64,000 nt of DNA, from positions 3,844,001-3,908,000 of the forward strand of contig NZ_CP150235.1 of assembly GCF_037974355.1 (NCBI RefSeq), in the 5' to 3' direction. A model generated the notes under the pieces. The model worked only from the letters and a program-made list of their open reading frames with translations. It did not search any database and was not told the origin of the DNA. Positions within the stretch are counted from its first letter, which is position 1, and each line of letters opens with the position of its first letter. The DNA comes from Paenibacillus sp. FSL R5-0517 (GTDB taxonomy: Bacteria > Bacillota > Bacilli > Paenibacillales > Paenibacillaceae). This document shows positions 36,411 through 45,562 of the stretch, piece after piece. The position numbers were made by a program, and so were the translations under genes.

Positions 36411-36929
36411 TCAACTAACGGTTTCTTCGGCAGACGTTTCCTTTATCGCACAGCGTTCCCCTGCCTTGCGTACCGCCCGAATAATGCCACCATAGCCGGT
36501 ACAACGACACAGATTCCCGCACAACCCCGACTCAATCTGTTCTTGAGATGGCTCTGGATGTGCATCCAGTAATGCCTTGGTTGAGATCACCATGCCCGGA
36601 GTACAGTAGCCGCACTGGAAGCCTCCTTCCTCCACAAAAGCTTGTTGAATCGGATGCAGGGTGCCTTTCTCCTCGCCATGCAGACCTTCAATGGTCACAA
36701 TGTCACTGCCTTCACATTGATAAGCCATGACAAGACAGGAATTCACCGGCTCTCCATCCATCAGAACCATACATGAGCCGCAGCGACCAACTTCGCAGGA
36801 TACTTTGGTACCCGTCAGTTGCAAATGAGTCCGAAGCACATCGACAAGTCGGGTCGTTTGCGCAATCTCCAGATGTTTATGTTCACCATTCACAATGGCT
36901 GTCCAGTGATTCTTAAGTGGCTTATTCAT
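36411..36929 (-). CDS. pucE: Xanthine dehydrogenase, 2Fe-2S subunit
   Basis: 172 residues with two 2Fe-2S clusters: plant-type ferredoxin motif CEVGRCGSC..NSC and helical-domain motif CGYCTPG..CGNLCRC. It carries electrons from the molybdenum centre in PucD to FAD in PucC during xanthine-to-urate oxidation. It overlaps pucD by ATGA and is the last gene before the terminator. Confidence 0.93.
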   Translation of the reverse strand: MNKPLKNHWTAIVNGEHKHLEIAQTTRLVDVLRTHLQLTGTKVSCEVGRCGSCMVLMDGEPVNSCLVMAYQCEGSDIVTIEGLHGEEKGTLHPIQQAFVEEGGFQCGYCTPGMVISTKALLDAHPEPSQEQIESGLCGNLCRCTGYGGIIRAVRKAGERCAIKETSAEETVS

Positions 36930-39382
36930 GATGGGCTCACTCCTTCCTGCAAAGGTACATTTAAAGGTCTGACCAGTTGTTCCCTCGGTACAGGAAGACG
37001 GTTAACCCATACACCTGTCGCCTGATGTATTGCGGCAGTAATGGCTGGCGCAAGCGCTACGGAACCAATCTCACCGATCCCCCTCGGTCCAAACGCATCA
37101 CCTTCGGGTAAGTCTTCAATCGCTTCAACCTCCAGTTGGGTATGAATATCCTGAATGGTTGGGATCATATACGTGTCAAGGTTCGTGGTTACATAACGGC
37201 TGTCCTGCATGACCGCATCCTCGGTCAACGTGAATCCCAGCGCCATGACACTGCCGCCTTCAATCTGTCCAATATAGCCCATAGGGTTGATAACTGGACC
37301 TGCCGCTACGACATGGCGTGTATCGAGCAGCTTGGTTTCTCCGGTCAACGTATTGACTTCCACCTCTGCCGCAACCGCCGCATACGTATACAAATAATGC
37401 CCGCCTACCACATTGTCCGGCGTAGTTGGGTAATCGAACTTTGTATCGAAAATCCATTCATCGGCTTCGCCCTGCGTCGCGAGTTCAGCATACGAGATCA
37501 CGAAGTCTGAACGCTCTCCTTCTTTCGCCTTCGCTTCAATTCTTTCAGCCTTCTCTAGTTTTTCTGCTTCTTCAGACGTTTGAATTATGCCTTCCAGCGC
37601 CAATGCTACTTTCTTCTCGCTCTTTCCTGTCCCTTGCACATCTGTTTCTACTTCTGAACTTTCGGCAGGAAGCTGACCTTTGCGCCATATCCCCCCAGGT
37701 CCTGTTACCAGTTCATCCGCCGGAATGCCCGATGCCTCAGATGCAACAGCGAGGACATGGGAACGAAATGGAGACTGCAAGCGTTGAAGAGCCATCCAGG
37801 CCATCGTTGTTGAACGTGAAGCTGTACTTGATCCGCTGTGTGGCACACGATCCGTATCTCCAATGATAATACTGAGATCCGATGTATTGCACTGGAATAG
37901 ATCACATAACATAATTTCCAGCGTTGCAACGAGACCCTGACCGAATTCCTCGTAGCTGAATGCCACCTCAATCTTGCCTTCATTATTCAGGGACAAGCGA
38001 CCGCCCGCAGGATCTGGAATGCCATAACCGAGCCCTGCACCATGCATGGCAATTGCTGCTCCGACACCACGCTTGATCCATGGTGGCAAAGTAGGATCTG
38101 TCGGGGGATGCTGATGTTTTTGCCACAGTTCGGAGCGATCCAGTGCCTCCCATACTTGGGACAGTCCATCCGTGACCAAAATGCGTTGATTCAGCGGTCC
38201 GGGATCATTCTTTTCCCTCATATTGCGTCTGCGGAACTCCCAAGGGTCCATGTTCATGATTTCTGCAAGCCGATCCATCTGGCCTTCCATGGCAAAAATC
38301 GCCTGGTTCCCGCCAAATCCGCGAAACTCACCCGACAATCCATTATTCGTATACACAGACACACCTTCCACATCCACATTCGGAATGGCGTATGGTCCAA
38401 GGCAATGTTCGGTACAGAAGTTCAGCACGGGTGCACCCAGTGTGGCATACGCTCCCGTATCTGCTGTAATACGGACACGATGCGCTTGTATGATACCTTC
38501 TCGACTCATACCGGTCTGCATTTCAATCTTCATGGGGTGCCGTTTTAGCCCTGCACGCACGGATTCTTTACGTGAATTATGCATTTTCACAGGACATCCG
38601 CATCTCAAGGCCAGCAGTGCACCATAAGGCTGTACGTTGAGTTCATCTTTTCCGCCAAATGAACCACCAATCGGTGAAGACACCACGCGAATATCTTCTT
38701 CAGGACAGCCAATAATGCGTGCAAGCTGCATCCGGTCTTTATAGCCATGTTGCGTTGCCGCGTATACATTCAGCCTTCCCTCTTCATCCGGGACAAACAA
38801 GCCACCTTCTGTCTCCATGTACGCATGCATCTGGCGAGGCGTATAATAGGTCTCTGTCACGATATGATCACATGTGGCAAAGGCTTGCTTGGCGTCTCCA
38901 CGTTTGATCTCCGTCCGATGCAGCACATTACCTGGACCATGCTCATGCAACTCTGGTGCGCCGGGAGCCAATGCAGCATCTGTACTATTCAACGGTGTGA
39001 GTTCCTCATACTCTACACGAATCGCATCCAGCGCAAGTGCCGCACGTTCCGGGGAATCCGCAGCAACCGCTGCAATGGCATCCCCAACATAACGAACGAT
39101 ATCCTCGCAGAACACAGGCTGATCCGGGGTCGCAATGCCAAAACGATTCAGACCAGGTACATCTTTGGAGGTCAGAACCGCATAGACACCTTCCAACGCC
39201 TCAGCTTCCGAAGTATCTATAGACAATATGCGAGCATAAGGATATTCGCTTCGCAATACTCTGCCATGAATCATGTCAGGCAGCGTCATATCCGTCAGAT
39301 ATTGAAGCTGACCTGTTACTTTGGGTGCCCCATCTGGCCGCAGGTGCCAGCGTTTCCCGCTCTGTTTCCGATTCAGCAGCAT
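36926..39382 (-). CDS. pucD: Xanthine dehydrogenase, molybdopterin-binding subunit
   Basis: 818 residues. Mo-cofactor motifs include GGSFGGKDE, GEFRGFGGNQAIFAMEGQMD, YEEFGQGL and HSGSSTASRST, and the catalytic Glu region FGPRGIGEIG. It hydroxylates hypoxanthine/xanthine to urate. Between GPGGIWRKG and FVISYAELA (about 37500-37690) there is a charged Glu/Lys/Ala-rich insert that the family usually lacks. ATG 39382 follows GGAGAGG. It belongs to pucCDE. Confidence 0.92.
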   Translation of the reverse strand: MLLNRKQSGKRWHLRPDGAPKVTGQLQYLTDMTLPDMIHGRVLRSEYPYARILSIDTSEAEALEGVYAVLTSKDVPGLNRFGIATPDQPVFCEDIVRYVGDAIAAVAADSPERAALALDAIRVEYEELTPLNSTDAALAPGAPELHEHGPGNVLHRTEIKRGDAKQAFATCDHIVTETYYTPRQMHAYMETEGGLFVPDEEGRLNVYAATQHGYKDRMQLARIIGCPEEDIRVVSSPIGGSFGGKDELNVQPYGALLALRCGCPVKMHNSRKESVRAGLKRHPMKIEMQTGMSREGIIQAHRVRITADTGAYATLGAPVLNFCTEHCLGPYAIPNVDVEGVSVYTNNGLSGEFRGFGGNQAIFAMEGQMDRLAEIMNMDPWEFRRRNMREKNDPGPLNQRILVTDGLSQVWEALDRSELWQKHQHPPTDPTLPPWIKRGVGAAIAMHGAGLGYGIPDPAGGRLSLNNEGKIEVAFSYEEFGQGLVATLEIMLCDLFQCNTSDLSIIIGDTDRVPHSGSSTASRSTTMAWMALQRLQSPFRSHVLAVASEASGIPADELVTGPGGIWRKGQLPAESSEVETDVQGTGKSEKKVALALEGIIQTSEEAEKLEKAERIEAKAKEGERSDFVISYAELATQGEADEWIFDTKFDYPTTPDNVVGGHYLYTYAAVAAEVEVNTLTGETKLLDTRHVVAAGPVINPMGYIGQIEGGSVMALGFTLTEDAVMQDSRYVTTNLDTYMIPTIQDIHTQLEVEAIEDLPEGDAFGPRGIGEIGSVALAPAITAAIHQATGVWVNRLPVPREQLVRPLNVPLQEGVSPS

Positions 39383-39414
39383 AATCCTCTCCCCCTTTGC
39401 TTGATCCCTTTTAT

Positions 39415-40329
39415 CTATACGTGAAGTGCCTCCCATAGCCCGGCACCAAGAAGGTTGCCTGCGGTCTGTTTACGATAATGTTCCGTTGCAAATGCATCGC
39501 CATAAGTCGTAAATTCGTCAACCACAGCAGTTGCGAGGGTCGCTGCTTGCATGACAGAAGCTTCGCTACCAAGAAGCTGTTGTTCCGACTTTAGAAGTCG
39601 CATCGCCATGCCCGAGCCTCCACCAGCCGCAATCGCAATCTTGGTCCAGCGATGATCCGAATCAATCTCACCGTATAACGCAACCGTCACCAGCGATGCA
39701 CTGAACGTCTCCCGTCGACCCAGCTTGCGGTAAAAGGATACCTCTCGTGCAGCAGGCTTGTTCCCACTGTCCACATCAAGCAGAGAGGACGGTCTCATCG
39801 GGATATGAATCGAGATTAATACGTCCCCTGGATTACGGCTGCCATCCGGTCCACCCTGAAGCCAGGAAGACACACTTCGAATTTCAATTCCGTTGTCCGT
39901 TAACCAGTGCAACTTCGCATCATATACGAGCAAAGCAGTCAGGGTATCCCCGACTCCAGACACAATATTCCCGCCAATGGTTGCCACATTACGAATGGAA
40001 GGGGCAGCAATTCCATTCACCGCTTCTTGCAGGATCGGCAGTTGATGCAGCAACGCCTGTGAAGCACATTCCTTTAAACAGGTCATTGCGCCAATGACGA
40101 TCTCATCTTCACGATTCGATATACCGCTCATTTCAGGAATACGAGCCAGGCTAATCATGTGTTCAGGTGCCGGAACCAAGCCGCCCTCCCACTGGGTTCG
40201 CAGTAATGTTCCACCTGCTGTGAAACAACATATTCCCTTGAATCTAGTTCTCAACGTTTGCAGTTCTTGCAAGTTCTCAGGCTGCCATATCGAGGGCAAT
40301 GCTCCAGAACCATATGCCGGTGTTACCAT
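39415..40329 (-). CDS. pucC: Xanthine dehydrogenase, FAD subunit
   Basis: 304 residues of the CO-dehydrogenase flavoprotein family. The FAD-binding blocks are CFTAGGTLLRTQW and APSIRNVATIGGNIVSG, and the C-terminal domain is present (ETFSASLVTVAL). ATG 40329 follows GGGG by about eight bases. It is the first gene of the pucCDE unit; a terminator at 40547-40573 separates it from pucB upstream. Confidence 0.92.
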   Translation of the reverse strand: MVTPAYGSGALPSIWQPENLQELQTLRTRFKGICCFTAGGTLLRTQWEGGLVPAPEHMISLARIPEMSGISNREDEIVIGAMTCLKECASQALLHQLPILQEAVNGIAAPSIRNVATIGGNIVSGVGDTLTALLVYDAKLHWLTDNGIEIRSVSSWLQGGPDGSRNPGDVLISIHIPMRPSSLLDVDSGNKPAAREVSFYRKLGRRETFSASLVTVALYGEIDSDHRWTKIAIAAGGGSGMAMRLLKSEQQLLGSEASVMQAATLATAVVDEFTTYGDAFATEHYRKQTAGNLLGAGLWEALHV

Positions 40330-40546
40330 CGCCGCATCCCCTTTCTCTCTCTTCCATGGGCAGGACATTCAACCGTCTGATCCAGATAATTCTTCAAATC
40401 ATATGAGAGTTAAGCAGCAACGTCAATTACCTTCACATCGTTTTGGATAAATGTCTAAAACCTGAGTTCTATTTGTGCTTGATGCATTATGATCTATCAA
40501 AAGCTAACACGAAGTTTCTTTCACCACACGTAAAAAGAAGACAAAC

Positions 40547-40573
40547 AGGCCAACCAGAATGCCTGGCTGACCT
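40547..40573 (-). terminator. Terminator after pucB
   Basis: Minus strand AGGTCAGCCAG, loop, CTGGTTGGCCT (two G-T-type mismatches) with a T-rich tail. It marks the end of the pucL-to-pucB unit. Confidence 0.7.
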
Positions 40574-40601
40574 CATCATGTAATTAAATTATACATAGTC
40601 A

Positions 40602-41267
40602 TTAATCTTCTCCTGTTATATAGCCTGCCTGCCCCGATTCATATACATGATTCAAAATGCGTTCCAATTCCGGTTCTGTATCCGCGTCCCAGAAACTAGT
40701 CTCAGACAGTGGCACATGTACTCCTGAATAGTTAGCGCTGCGCATAATCTTGCGTGCCCCCTCATCTCCATGCAGAGACAACAGAAGACCGAACATATGG
40801 GAGCGAAAAGCAACGGGCGGCTTGCCTCCCTCACCGTCGGTAGCTGCGACATAGTCACTCAGCTTGTGGGTAGCCAGTGCTGTGCTCACCCGATTAATAT
40901 CCTGTGCTTTTAATAAAGGCTGATCACCCAGTAACATGAGAATGCCCTCTGGTTGGTACTCCATGGCCGACAATACGCCAGAATGAAGAGAGTTGGCCAT
41001 ACCGCAAACATAGTCAGCACAGGCTACAATTCGAAGTCGCGCTGTGGGATGATACGCATACGTGGCAGAATCAATCCATTTTACAGGCAACCAAGCCAAT
41101 GAATCTTCCGGTTTGACCACACAGATCACCTGATCCAGATCCGAATCCAGCGCAGCTTCCAGTGACCATGCAGCCAGTGACCTCCCGTCTGGCATGACAA
41201 CCGAGAGTTTATCCCGACCAAGGCGAGAACTCCTACCTGCTGCCAGAACGATGCCCGTCATTCGCAT
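40602..41267 (-). CDS. pucB: Molybdenum-cofactor nucleotidyltransferase for xanthine dehydrogenase
   Basis: 221 residues of the MobA-like/MocA family: VLAAGRSSRLGRDKL (nucleotide-binding), LMLLGDQPLL (metal-binding Asp), GEGGKPPVAF and LHGDEGARKI. It should attach a nucleotide, probably cytosine, to molybdopterin for PucD. The start is uncertain between ATG 41267 and 41261; it lies inside the 3' end of pucA (35-base overlap). Confidence 0.88.
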   Translation of the reverse strand: MRMTGIVLAAGRSSRLGRDKLSVVMPDGRSLAAWSLEAALDSDLDQVICVVKPEDSLAWLPVKWIDSATYAYHPTARLRIVACADYVCGMANSLHSGVLSAMEYQPEGILMLLGDQPLLKAQDINRVSTALATHKLSDYVAATDGEGGKPPVAFRSHMFGLLLSLHGDEGARKIMRSANYSGVHVPLSETSFWDADTEPELERILNHVYESGQAGYITGED

Positions 41268-42507
41268 GTGCAACGCTTCCCATCTGTCCTACCTCGGAAC
41301 TCAAGGAAGAAACCTTATGTTTACATGCGATCAATTCCGCTGCAATGCTGATGGCGATCTGTTCAGGACCGTCTGCTCCGATGCTCAAACCAACGGGAGA
41401 ATGCACATTTTTCAATGGTAGTAAACCATCCAGCAGACGGGCTGTTCGTGTTTTGGAACCCATGATCCCAAGATACGCATACTCACAGTCCACTAACATC
41501 TCCAACAGTTCACGTTCGCGGGGGAAATTGTGACTCATCAAAATCAAATAATCCCCTTTGTTTACGTTTAACAGAGGCATGATCTCACATGGGAAACCCA
41601 ATACGAGTTCTGTTCCAGGGAACCGTTCCAAGGTGCATATGGACTCTCGCCAATCGGCTACAACTACACGGAATCCTGCGGACCGGGCGAGTCTGGCAAC
41701 AGGAATAACATCATTTCCGGCTCCGATGATAATCAGGCGAGGTTTGGGTGTGTACTGCGAAGTCAGTTGCTGCGGGAGATCCCAGGGATTCGTTGAGATC
41801 GCATCGTTAGTCGGTATATCAGCCTCAGAGATATGTTGTGAATCACCAGATAGATCGGAAGAGTGAGATCCGTTTGACGTAGCAGGTATCATTTCAGGCA
41901 CAAGCGTAAGGCGAGGTATATCGGGAGAATGTTGTGTTGATGCCGTATGTTCATGCTTGATATTCCCACTACTGTGTTGTACATCAACCTGCAATGAAGC
42001 TGGATTATTGTTCGTCACGCGATCATGAGGAGGGACGAGCGAAGGACGCAAGACCGGATGCCCCTTTGCCGTAGGCTCAACTCGTTTCCAGCCATATTGA
42101 ACCCTTGTGTAATCATCATGGAATGTTCGGATTAACGTTGTTGCAGCGCCGGATTGCAAACACTCATGCATCTTCTGCAACGTAGATCGGAGTTCACCAC
42201 ACACAGGTTCAAGCAGCACAACAACGAGTCCGCCGCAGCCAATGGTCTCCCCCCAGGACAGATCATCCTCGGGACGCATGTCGTACTCCACGAACTCCAT
42301 CTGGTTTGTATCCAGCACATGGCTCACCCGGGCCTGAAGATCACTCTCCAGGCATCCCGGACTGATACTGCCAACCATTTGGCCTTCCTCGGTCAACAGC
42401 ATAGAGACTCCCTGCTTACGGTAAGCATGACCCTCTACCTTGATCGCTGTTGCGAGCACACAGCGCATTTCACGGGCTGCGATTGCACACAGATCATGCA
42501 TTTCCAT
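41233..42507 (-). CDS. pucA: XdhC-family maturation factor of xanthine dehydrogenase
   Basis: 424 residues. The N-terminal XdhC/CoxI domain has ATAIKVEGHAYRKQGVSML, GSISPGCLESDL and WGETIGCGG. A C-terminal Rossmann domain has IIIGAGNDVIPVARLARSAGFRVVVAD and YLGIMGSKTRTARLL. Family members insert the sulfido ligand and protect the Mo cofactor. Residues about 161-251 form a Ser/His/Asn/Pro-rich linker of about 90 residues that is unusual. GGAG lies six bases before ATG 42507. Confidence 0.9.
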   Translation of the reverse strand: MEMHDLCAIAAREMRCVLATAIKVEGHAYRKQGVSMLLTEEGQMVGSISPGCLESDLQARVSHVLDTNQMEFVEYDMRPEDDLSWGETIGCGGLVVVLLEPVCGELRSTLQKMHECLQSGAATTLIRTFHDDYTRVQYGWKRVEPTAKGHPVLRPSLVPPHDRVTNNNPASLQVDVQHSSGNIKHEHTASTQHSPDIPRLTLVPEMIPATSNGSHSSDLSGDSQHISEADIPTNDAISTNPWDLPQQLTSQYTPKPRLIIIGAGNDVIPVARLARSAGFRVVVADWRESICTLERFPGTELVLGFPCEIMPLLNVNKGDYLILMSHNFPRERELLEMLVDCEYAYLGIMGSKTRTARLLDGLLPLKNVHSPVGLSIGADGPEQIAISIAAELIACKHKVSSLSSEVGQMGSVAHANDGHRSGSR

Positions 42508-42548
42508 ATCGGTCTCCATCCTTTCTGAATTGCATACGTTTCTTTCGA

Positions 42549-43871
42549 TCAGATACGCTTCATCAATCTCGCAATGCTTTTATCCGACTCACGCAGTACA
42601 ATGCCACGATCAATTGTCTGAATCTTGCGATTCTTGAGTACAATGCTGCCATCGATAATTACGGTGTCCACACAACTGCGTGTTGCGGAATAGACCACGC
42701 GTGAATAGACATCCGTCTCATAGGAAGGGTACGTGTGGAAATCATCCAGATCCAGCAGCAGCATATCTGCCTTTTTGCCCATTTCGAGACTGCCGATTTC
42801 CTTCGACAAGCCGAGCACCTCTGCACCACCCATGGTAGCCATGCGCAATACAGTCCGGGCATCCATCACTGTAGGGCCATGAGGAATCTTCTGCATCAGC
42901 GCTGTGAGGCGCATCTCCTGAAACATATCCAGATTGTTGTTGCATGCGGCACCATCGGCTCCGATCCCAACCGCGATCTGACGATTCAGCAGATCCGGAA
43001 TATCCGCTACTCCGGAGGAAAGCTTCATATTCGATCCAGGGCAGTGAGTGACTTTGACTCCGCGCTTGCGGATGATCTCTTTCTCCTCCTCACTCAACCA
43101 TACACAGTGGGCCAGCACCAATCTTGGGGTAGCCAGACCAATATGATCGAGGTATACGATGTTACGCATTCCACGTTCATGCTCTACCAGTTCAATCTCT
43201 CCGCGATTCTCGGAGGCATGGGTGTGGACTTTGACATGATATTTATTGGACAGGTCGCGGACCTCTATCAGCAACTCTTCGGTACACGATACAACAAAGC
43301 GTGGACAGAACGCATATTGAATGCGACCTCCGCCAAATCCGTTCCATTTCTCCAGCAGATCCACACTCTGTTGCAGCGAAGTTGCTGTATTCTCACGCAA
43401 AGGTTCCGGAACCTCGTCTCCATGATCCATCATCACCTTGCCGGAGATGACCCGGATGCCGCTCTGTGCCATCGCCTGAAACGCCGAGTCTGTGTGATGT
43501 ACCGTCTCCATATCCAGAATGGTCGTGGTTCCGCTGGAGATCAATTCGCCAAGTCCGAGCATTGCTGAATAATATACGGACTCCTCATCATGCGCTGCTT
43601 CCAGCGGCCAGATCCGTTGACGGAGCCAATCCATCAGTTCCAGATCGTCCGCACGTCCACGGAATAAGGTCTGACACAGATGAATATGCGTTTGGATAAA
43701 GCCTGGCAACAGCACTTTGCCACGCGCATCAATGACCTGATCAGCCTGAACATCGATGTGCGTTTCAATCTCCTTGATTTTGTTATCCTCGATCAACAGA
43801 TCTCCAATGAACACTTCTTCCTCTGCATTCATCGTCACAAGCTGTGCGCCTTTCAGCAGGATCGTTCCCAT
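42549..43871 (-). CDS. Amidohydrolase, guanine-deaminase or 5'-deoxyadenosine-deaminase type
   Basis: 440 residues, the metal-dependent TIM-barrel amidohydrolase superfamily. Metal ligands: HIH (HxH) in GFIQTHIHLCQTLFRG, His in VHTHASE, His in LVLAHCVWLS, and Asp in GIGADGAACNNNLD. MDWLRQRIWPLEA is typical of the SAH/MTA/deoxyadenosine deaminase branch. Within the purine-catabolic cluster it probably deaminates guanine or an adenine derivative to feed xanthine dehydrogenase; the exact substrate is open. Confidence 0.85.
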   Translation of the reverse strand: MGTILLKGAQLVTMNAEEEVFIGDLLIEDNKIKEIETHIDVQADQVIDARGKVLLPGFIQTHIHLCQTLFRGRADDLELMDWLRQRIWPLEAAHDEESVYYSAMLGLGELISSGTTTILDMETVHHTDSAFQAMAQSGIRVISGKVMMDHGDEVPEPLRENTATSLQQSVDLLEKWNGFGGGRIQYAFCPRFVVSCTEELLIEVRDLSNKYHVKVHTHASENRGEIELVEHERGMRNIVYLDHIGLATPRLVLAHCVWLSEEEKEIIRKRGVKVTHCPGSNMKLSSGVADIPDLLNRQIAVGIGADGAACNNNLDMFQEMRLTALMQKIPHGPTVMDARTVLRMATMGGAEVLGLSKEIGSLEMGKKADMLLLDLDDFHTYPSYETDVYSRVVYSATRSCVDTVIIDGSIVLKNRKIQTIDRGIVLRESDKSIARLMKRI

Positions 43872-43903
43872 GCCAATCTCCCCTATCTGTATCTGTCTAT
43901 ATC

Positions 43904-43966
43904 GTTCAACTCATACATACTTACACTTGCACTCCGATGACAAATTAACCTTCCGATCGCTGTCTG
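43904..43966 (+). repeat. Dispersed repeat, left half only
   Basis: GTTCAAC..CTTACAC arm, then CACTCCGATGACA, CCTTCCGATCGCTGT, ending against the stop codon of the GGT-like gene. It is inserted inside the puc operon, so it is transcribed and does not appear to stop transcription. Confidence 0.7.
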
Positions 43967-45562
43967 TTACCATCCAATAGCTATACCATCACCTCTGGGG
44001 TCTGCCGCGCCGCTGATCATGCCGTCCTCACGAATGACAATGCCTTGCGACTGTCCCATAATACCGTCCCACGGTGCTCTGGCTTCAACGTTATGTCCCC
44101 ACTGGGCGAGGGTTGCACATACGTCATCATGATATCGGTTCTCCACACGCATCGTATCGCCCTCTTCGCCCCAGGTACGTCCGTACACCCAACGCGGCAA
44201 GCTGATTGCTTCCTGAATGTTCAGCCCGTAATCAAGCACGCCGGTAAGCACCGATAATTGGGTCTGCGGCTGGCCTTCTCCCCCCTGTGTACCCACTAGC
44301 ATATAGGGTTTGCCATCTCGTGTAACAAGGCCCGGCATGAGCGTGTGGAATGAGCGTTTGTTGGGTTCCAGAACGTTAGCATCCCTCGGGTCCAAGGAGA
44401 AAAACGACCCCCGGTTCTGCATGATAACCCCCGTATCCCCTGGGACATAGGCTGCACCAAAGTCAAAATACAGGCTTTGAATGAAGGAAACGGCATTACC
44501 TTCGCTATCAACAACTGCTGCATACGCCGTGTCCTGACCTATTGTTTTGGACAAAAACGGCTGTGCCACAGGTGGAGCAGACTGAATCTCATTCCACAAT
44601 TGGTCTCCGTAATCCTTGGATAACAGATGTTCCAGCGGAATGTCCCTGAAATCCGGGTCCGTCAGATATTGGTCACGATCACGAAACGCCTTTTTTACCA
44701 CTTCCGCCATCAGATGATAGAATTCCGGTGAGGTACGTGCAACCGAGGACAGATCAATATGCTCGAGCATATTTAACATCATTAGCATGGAGAAACCCTG
44801 CGAATTGGGCGGCATCTGATGAACCTCATACCCACGATACCCCGTACTGACGGGCTTCACCCATTCTCCCTGATGACCCGCAAAGTCCGCTGGTGCAAGC
44901 ATGCCCCCATCCTCACGAATAGCCGAAGTCAGACGATCCGCGAGTTCTCCTGTATAAAAAGCATCTCGCCCTTCCGTCTGAATCAGACGAATCGAGGCAG
45001 CAAGTTCAGGCTGGATCAGCAGCTCACCTTCCTGCAAAAGTGTACCCCTAGGGGCAAATACCGCTCGCAGCGGTGTATGCCCCATAATGAAATCTTCATC
45101 CCTTTCCATCCACAGGCGGAGATTCCGGGATACAGGACATCCTTTTTCCGCATACTGCGCAGCAGGTTCAAGCAGTTGCCCCCAGGTTAACTTTCCGTAC
45201 CGGGACCAAACTTCCCACCACGCATCGACCATTCCCGGAACCGTGATAGCACTAAGTACACCGCGCTGAGGAATGGCATTCATACCCATCGCTTTGAACG
45301 TATCCGCATGAATGCCTGCGGCTGAGCGGCCACTTCCGTTATAGGCGGTAATCTCACCGCTGGCTCCATCATGAATCAGGAAGAAGGCATCTCCGCCAAG
45401 TCCGGTCATATGCGGATATACCACGCCCAGTGCTGCACTGACCGCAACAGCAGCATCATAAGCATTCCCGCCCTGCTGGAGGATGGAGCTTCCCACTGCA
45501 CTCGCCAGATAATGAGGAGTGGTAACCATGACTTCTCTGGAGATTGGCATCTGGTTTAACAT
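43967..45562 (-). CDS. Gamma-glutamyltransferase-family Ntn hydrolase, possible oxamate amidohydrolase
   Basis: 531 residues. The GGT fold has GNAYDAAVAVSAALGVVYPHMTGLGGDAF and the autoprocessing Thr (about 345) in GQDTAYAAVVDSEGNAVSFIQS. YNGSGRSAAG and FSMLMMLNMLEHID fit GGTs acting on small amides. No signal peptide, so it is cytoplasmic, unlike classical GGT. Klebsiella HpxW, a GGT relative in its purine pathway, hydrolyses oxamate; the place next to pucG, whose product leads to oxalurate, suggests the same here. GGAGG lies upstream; 7-base overlap with pucG. Confidence 0.82.
   Translation of the reverse strand: MLNQMPISREVMVTTPHYLASAVGSSILQQGGNAYDAAVAVSAALGVVYPHMTGLGGDAFFLIHDGASGEITAYNGSGRSAAGIHADTFKAMGMNAIPQRGVLSAITVPGMVDAWWEVWSRYGKLTWGQLLEPAAQYAEKGCPVSRNLRLWMERDEDFIMGHTPLRAVFAPRGTLLQEGELLIQPELAASIRLIQTEGRDAFYTGELADRLTSAIREDGGMLAPADFAGHQGEWVKPVSTGYRGYEVHQMPPNSQGFSMLMMLNMLEHIDLSSVARTSPEFYHLMAEVVKKAFRDRDQYLTDPDFRDIPLEHLLSKDYGDQLWNEIQSAPPVAQPFLSKTIGQDTAYAAVVDSEGNAVSFIQSLYFDFGAAYVPGDTGVIMQNRGSFFSLDPRDANVLEPNKRSFHTLMPGLVTRDGKPYMLVGTQGGEGQPQTQLSVLTGVLDYGLNIQEAISLPRWVYGRTWGEEGDTMRVENRYHDDVCATLAQWGHNVEARAPWDGIMGQSQGIVIREDGMISGAADPRGDGIAIGW

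Noticed and set aside
36085..36414. Minus-strand open frame of 109 codons upstream of the mannanase
   Set aside because: It contains both a cre-like site and the terminator of the pucCDE unit, and no ribosome site precedes it.
40330..40601. Possible purine riboswitch before pucC
   Set aside because: No conserved purine-aptamer core or paired helices could be recognised; only the terminator of the upstream unit is clear.
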